This document shows positions 13,632 to 16,664 of a DNA stretch of 16,664 bases, piece after piece. The stretch comes from an uncultured Flavobacterium sp. GTDB taxonomy: Bacteria; Bacteroidota; Bacteroidia; Flavobacteriales; Flavobacteriaceae. The stretch lies in assembly GCF_946482535.1 (NCBI RefSeq), contig NZ_CAMLRU010000040.1, positions 1-16,664 on the forward strand, written 5' to 3'. How positions within the stretch are numbered: position 1 is the first letter of the stretch; each line of letters begins with the position of its first letter. A program made the translations under genes and the position numbers. The notes below the pieces were generated by a model. The model worked only from the letters and a program-made list of their open reading frames with translations. It had not been told where the DNA came from and did no database searches.

Positions 13632-16391
13632 ATGTCAAAACCATCTTTTCTTAACCAAATAGCACAAGAGATTATAAAAAACCATTCCAATTCTCTATTG
13701 GATTTGGTGGTGATTTTACCCAATAAAAGAGCCAAAGTCTTTTTGCTGGAGGAATTAAAGAAAACGGTATCCGACAATATCTTCTCGCCCGAAATTATCA
13801 GTATAGAAGACTTTATACAAGAAATTGCCGGCATTCGCTCTATTGACAGTGTTGAACTGCTCTTTGAGTTTTATAACGTTTACCTTTCGGTGACCGAAAA
13901 AGACAAACAAGAATCTTTTGAATCCTTTGCCAATTGGGCCAAAACTTTGTTACAGGATTTTAATGAAATTGACCGCTATTTATTAAAACCAAATGAAGTG
14001 TTGAAATACCTTGAAAACATCAAGGAAATTGAACATTGGGCTGTGAATATCGAAAAGCGAACGGAGCTCATCGAAAATTATTTAATCTTCTGGAAAAAAC
14101 TGCCCGAATATTACCAGTCGTTTTATGATCATCTGCTTAACAAAGGAGTTGGTTACCAAGGGTTAATTTATCGCGAAGCGGTTGGGAATTTGGATCACTT
14201 TTCAGAAAACAACAACAACCAATTTATCTTCGCCGGTTTCAATGCGCTCAATCAAGCCGAAGAGAAAATCATCCAACACTTATTGGCCTTAGATAGAACG
14301 AAAATTTATTGGGATATTGACGAAACCTTACTGCATGATACATTTCATGATGCGGGTTTGTTCCAAAGGAAATTCAAATCGGAGTGGATTTATTACAAAA
14401 CGCATCCTTACGAATGGATTGTAAACGATTTTACCGAAGCCAAGAATATTCATGTTATTGCGACCTCAAAATCTATCGGGCAAGCTAAAATTACGGGGAG
14501 TATTATTGAAAAATATATAGCCGAAAACAATGGTAATCTGCAAAAGGTAGCCGTAGTTTTAGGCGAAGAAAATCTGTTGTTACCCGTGTTGCATTCGTTA
14601 CCTGAAACGGTCAATGCGCTTAACATCACTATGGGATTTTCCAGCAAAAACAATCCGGCACAATTGCTTATAGCTAAATTGTTTAAACTTCATTCTAATG
14701 CTTTGTCCCGAAATCCGGACAGTTATGTGATGTATTACAAAGATGTGCTCGATATTTTGACCCATCCGTTGATTGAACCTTACCTTTATGCCGGTGAATT
14801 GGTTAGTCGCATTAATAAAAACAATTACACTTTCATTACACACAAAAAACTAGAAGAATTATACCCACAAGAGAATTCTTTGTTTCAATTGTTGTTCCGA
14901 AAATGGAATACCGGTTCAGTAGCCGTGCTGGAAAATCTTTCTCAAATCTTACTCCAAATCAAAGCCAATTTGAGCTACGATAACGAGGAAGAAAAAATAA
15001 CGAATGCCTTTGTTTACTCGGTGTTTAAAGTGATTAATAAGATGCTTTCTTATTTTGGGCAACACCCAAATATAGACGATATTAAAACACTGCATGCCAT
15101 TTATAAGCAAGTGATTGATGTGGCCGAAGTGTCTTTTGAAGGCGAACCTTTAGACGGTTTACAAATCATGGGCGTTTTAGAAAGCCGTGTCCTCGATTTT
15201 GAAACTGTAATCATTACTTCCGTCAACGAAGGTAAATTTCCGGCAGGGAAAAGCACCAATTCGTTTATACCGTATGATGTGAAGCGAGAGTATGAGTTGC
15301 CAACCTATAAAGAAAAAGACGCTATTTACACCTATCACTTCTATCATTTATTGCAACGAGCTAAAAACATTTACCTGATTTACAACGCCGATAGTGAAGG
15401 ATTTGATGCGGGCGAAAAAAGCCGTTTTATTACCCAATTGGAAGTCGAAAAACAAGCGAAGCACAACTTAACTTTTCAATATTTTAATCCGAATGTGCCG
15501 AATGTTGCGCATCAACCGATAGTGGTTCCCAAAACAGCAAGTGTTTTAGAACGCTTGCGCGAAATTGCAACAAATGGATTTTCGCCATCATCTTTAACGA
15601 CTTACATCAGAAACCCTATTCAGTTTTATTTTGAACGTGTTCTACGGATTAAGGAAGTGGATGAAGTGGAAGAAAATGTGGCCGCCAACACTTTGGGAAC
15701 GATTATTCACGGTACACTCGAAGAATTGTATAAGCCTTTTATAGGAAGATTGTTGACCAAAGCCGATATCGAAAATTGTTTCAAAAAGATTGATGACGAA
15801 GTGCTCACACAATTTAAAGAAGTCTACAAAGAAGGTGAAATCAAAAAAGGCCGAAACTTGTTGGCTTTTGAAGTCGCCAAACGTAATGTCTATAATTTCC
15901 TCAAGCTCGAATTAGAGTTGTTAGAAAAAGGAGATGAAGTACAAATTATTGCTTTGGAACAAACCTATGAAAGAACGTTAGAAGATGTGCGTTTGCCTAT
16001 TCCGGTATTGATTAAAGGAAATGTGGACCGAATTGAAAGACGCAACGGTAAAATCAGAATCATCGATTATAAGACCGGTAAAGTTGAGCAAAAAAATGTC
16101 ACCTTAAAAGACTGGAACGGCTTGACGGAAGACATTAAAAACGATAAAATCATTCAGATTTTGGCTTATGCGTTCATGTATGAAGAACAAGCCAAAGGAA
16201 GTGAAATAGAAGCCGGTATTCTTTCGTTTAAAAACTTGAAATCGGGATTTTTGCCTTTTAATTTCAAGCAAGACAAAGAAGTAACCAATGTGGTTTCTGC
16301 TGAAATCATGGAAAATTACTTGGAACAGATTGTGGTTTTACTACAAGAAATTTTTGATATGGAACTGCCTTTTGAGGAGAAAACCAACTAA
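13632..16391 (+). CDS. AddB-like PD-(D/E)XK nuclease protein (inactive-helicase partner)
   Basis: A 919-residue protein with the layout of AddB, the second subunit of AddAB double-strand-break nucleases. The C-terminal RecB-type nuclease is intact: His693 (GTIIHGTLEEL), Asp799 (GNVDRIERR), Asp812 and Lys814 (IIDYKTGKV), and a later Gln in IIQILAYAF. The N-terminal helicase-like part has LLDLVVILPNKRAKVFLLEEL (given here as VVILPNKRAKVF) but no GxGKT Walker A. The protein has a single cysteine (in DIENCFKK), so the four-cysteine iron-sulfur cluster of Bacillus AddB cannot form; the usual first Cys position reads YIRNPIQFYF. B. subtilis AddB is longer (about 1160 residues). It begins right after the ompA terminator and ends in a 4-base tail-to-tail overlap with the next gene. 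Confidence 0.82.
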   Translation: MSKPSFLNQIAQEIIKNHSNSLLDLVVILPNKRAKVFLLEELKKTVSDNIFSPEIISIEDFIQEIAGIRSIDSVELLFEFYNVYLSVTEKDKQESFESFANWAKTLLQDFNEIDRYLLKPNEVLKYLENIKEIEHWAVNIEKRTELIENYLIFWKKLPEYYQSFYDHLLNKGVGYQGLIYREAVGNLDHFSENNNNQFIFAGFNALNQAEEKIIQHLLALDRTKIYWDIDETLLHDTFHDAGLFQRKFKSEWIYYKTHPYEWIVNDFTEAKNIHVIATSKSIGQAKITGSIIEKYIAENNGNLQKVAVVLGEENLLLPVLHSLPETVNALNITMGFSSKNNPAQLLIAKLFKLHSNALSRNPDSYVMYYKDVLDILTHPLIEPYLYAGELVSRINKNNYTFITHKKLEELYPQENSLFQLLFRKWNTGSVAVLENLSQILLQIKANLSYDNEEEKITNAFVYSVFKVINKMLSYFGQHPNIDDIKTLHAIYKQVIDVAEVSFEGEPLDGLQIMGVLESRVLDFETVIITSVNEGKFPAGKSTNSFIPYDVKREYELPTYKEKDAIYTYHFYHLLQRAKNIYLIYNADSEGFDAGEKSRFITQLEVEKQAKHNLTFQYFNPNVPNVAHQPIVVPKTASVLERLREIATNGFSPSSLTTYIRNPIQFYFERVLRIKEVDEVEENVAANTLGTIIHGTLEELYKPFIGRLLTKADIENCFKKIDDEVLTQFKEVYKEGEIKKGRNLLAFEVAKRNVYNFLKLELELLEKGDEVQIIALEQTYERTLEDVRLPIPVLIKGNVDRIERRNGKIRIIDYKTGKVEQKNVTLKDWNGLTEDIKNDKIIQILAYAFMYEEQAKGSEIEAGILSFKNLKSGFLPFNFKQDKEVTNVVSAEIMENYLEQIVVLLQEIFDMELPFEEKTN

Positions 16392-16664
16392 ACCTTCTTC
16401 AAGAAATTTAGTAAAACTTTCAGCAACTCCTTTTCGTTTTCAATGTGGCTCATGTGGCCATCGGGGAAAGTGGTGAGTGCTACTTTGGTGCCTTCTATTT
16501 GTTCCAAATTATCTTCGTAAATTAAAACGCCGTCTTTTTGCCCTAACACCAACTGCATCGGATAAGGCGCAAAATGCAGAATCACTTCGCGGTCTTTACG
16601 GATTTTCATTCCTTCTAAAGCGGCTACTATGCCTTGTAATGGGGTTTTCAACGCTTGTTCTTTT
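16388..16664 (-). CDS. Alpha/beta hydrolase, C-terminal part (runs off the window)
   Basis: The 3' end of a minus-strand gene whose frame stays open to the window edge, so only about 92 residues are visible and the real start lies to the right. The visible part looks like the C-terminus of an alpha/beta hydrolase: a strand and turn MQLVLGQKDGVLIYED with the likely acid residue in GQKDG, then PDGHMSHIENEKELLKVLLNFLKKV with the likely catalytic His in GHMSHIE. The nucleophile elbow (GxSxG) would lie outside the window, so activity and substrate cannot be judged. Its TAG stop (16388-16390) overlaps the TAA stop of the AddB-like gene (16389-16391). A TTG at 16649-16651 is in frame but is likely an internal leucine codon. 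Confidence 0.75.
   Translation of the reverse strand, partial: KEQALKTPLQGIVAALEGMKIRKDREVILHFAPYPMQLVLGQKDGVLIYEDNLEQIEGTKVALTTFPDGHMSHIENEKELLKVLLNFLKKV

Noticed and set aside
16388..16651. A complete small 87-residue protein starting at TTG 16651.
   Set aside because: The frame is open to the window edge, and the sequence is the C-terminal third of an alpha/beta hydrolase, so the gene is cut by the window rather than short.

Overview
The window looks like chromosomal core DNA from a member of the Bacteroidota, most likely Flavobacterium or a close relative. It is AT-rich and has no clear Shine-Dalgarno sequences. At least eight sites match the Bacteroidota promoter -7 element TAnnTTTG, some with a TTG about 18-21 bases upstream. 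The proteins are of flavobacterial type: a 632-residue PurF relative, an OmpA protein with thrombospondin-type-3 repeats, and a paired AddA/AddB-like helicase-nuclease. I see no insertion sequence, prophage, CRISPR array, tRNA or rRNA.

Layout. On the minus strand at the left edge is acpP (23-259). A rightward series follows: purN (436-1005), rnhA (1024-1503, TTG start), a PfkB-family kinase (1578-2504) closed by a terminator, and a PurF-type amidophosphoribosyltransferase (2584-4482). The only long gene-free stretch, 4483-5087, holds three tandem copies of a small-RNA-like unit. A minus-strand pair comes next: Mn/Fe superoxide dismutase (5088-5696), and upstream of it an MFS transporter (5799-7040). 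The right half is rightward again: a GNAT acetyltransferase (7112-7630), an AddA/RecB-like helicase-nuclease (7630-10785) overlapping it by one base, kbl (10851-12041), an OmpA-family lipo-/peptidoglycan-anchoring type porin (12173-13567) with its own strong promoter and terminator, and an AddB-like nuclease (13632-16391). The 3' part of an alpha/beta hydrolase gene (minus strand) runs off the right edge.

How the genes fit together. purN and purF both serve de novo IMP synthesis, acpP serves fatty acid synthesis, and rnhA and the AddA/AddB-like pair handle nucleic acid processing and double-strand-break repair. The AddA-like and AddB-like genes are separated by kbl and ompA rather than adjacent. 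The AddB-like protein lacks the usual Walker A motif and iron-sulfur cysteines.

The best candidate for something undescribed is the 4560-5021 cluster. Each of its three units has a TAnnTTTG box, then after 4-5 bases a TACCATA/TATGGTA stem, a 31-base invariant block, and an intrinsic terminator. The terminator stem differs in sequence between copies but stays paired. This is the pattern expected of three independently transcribed homologous small RNAs of about 75-80 nt.
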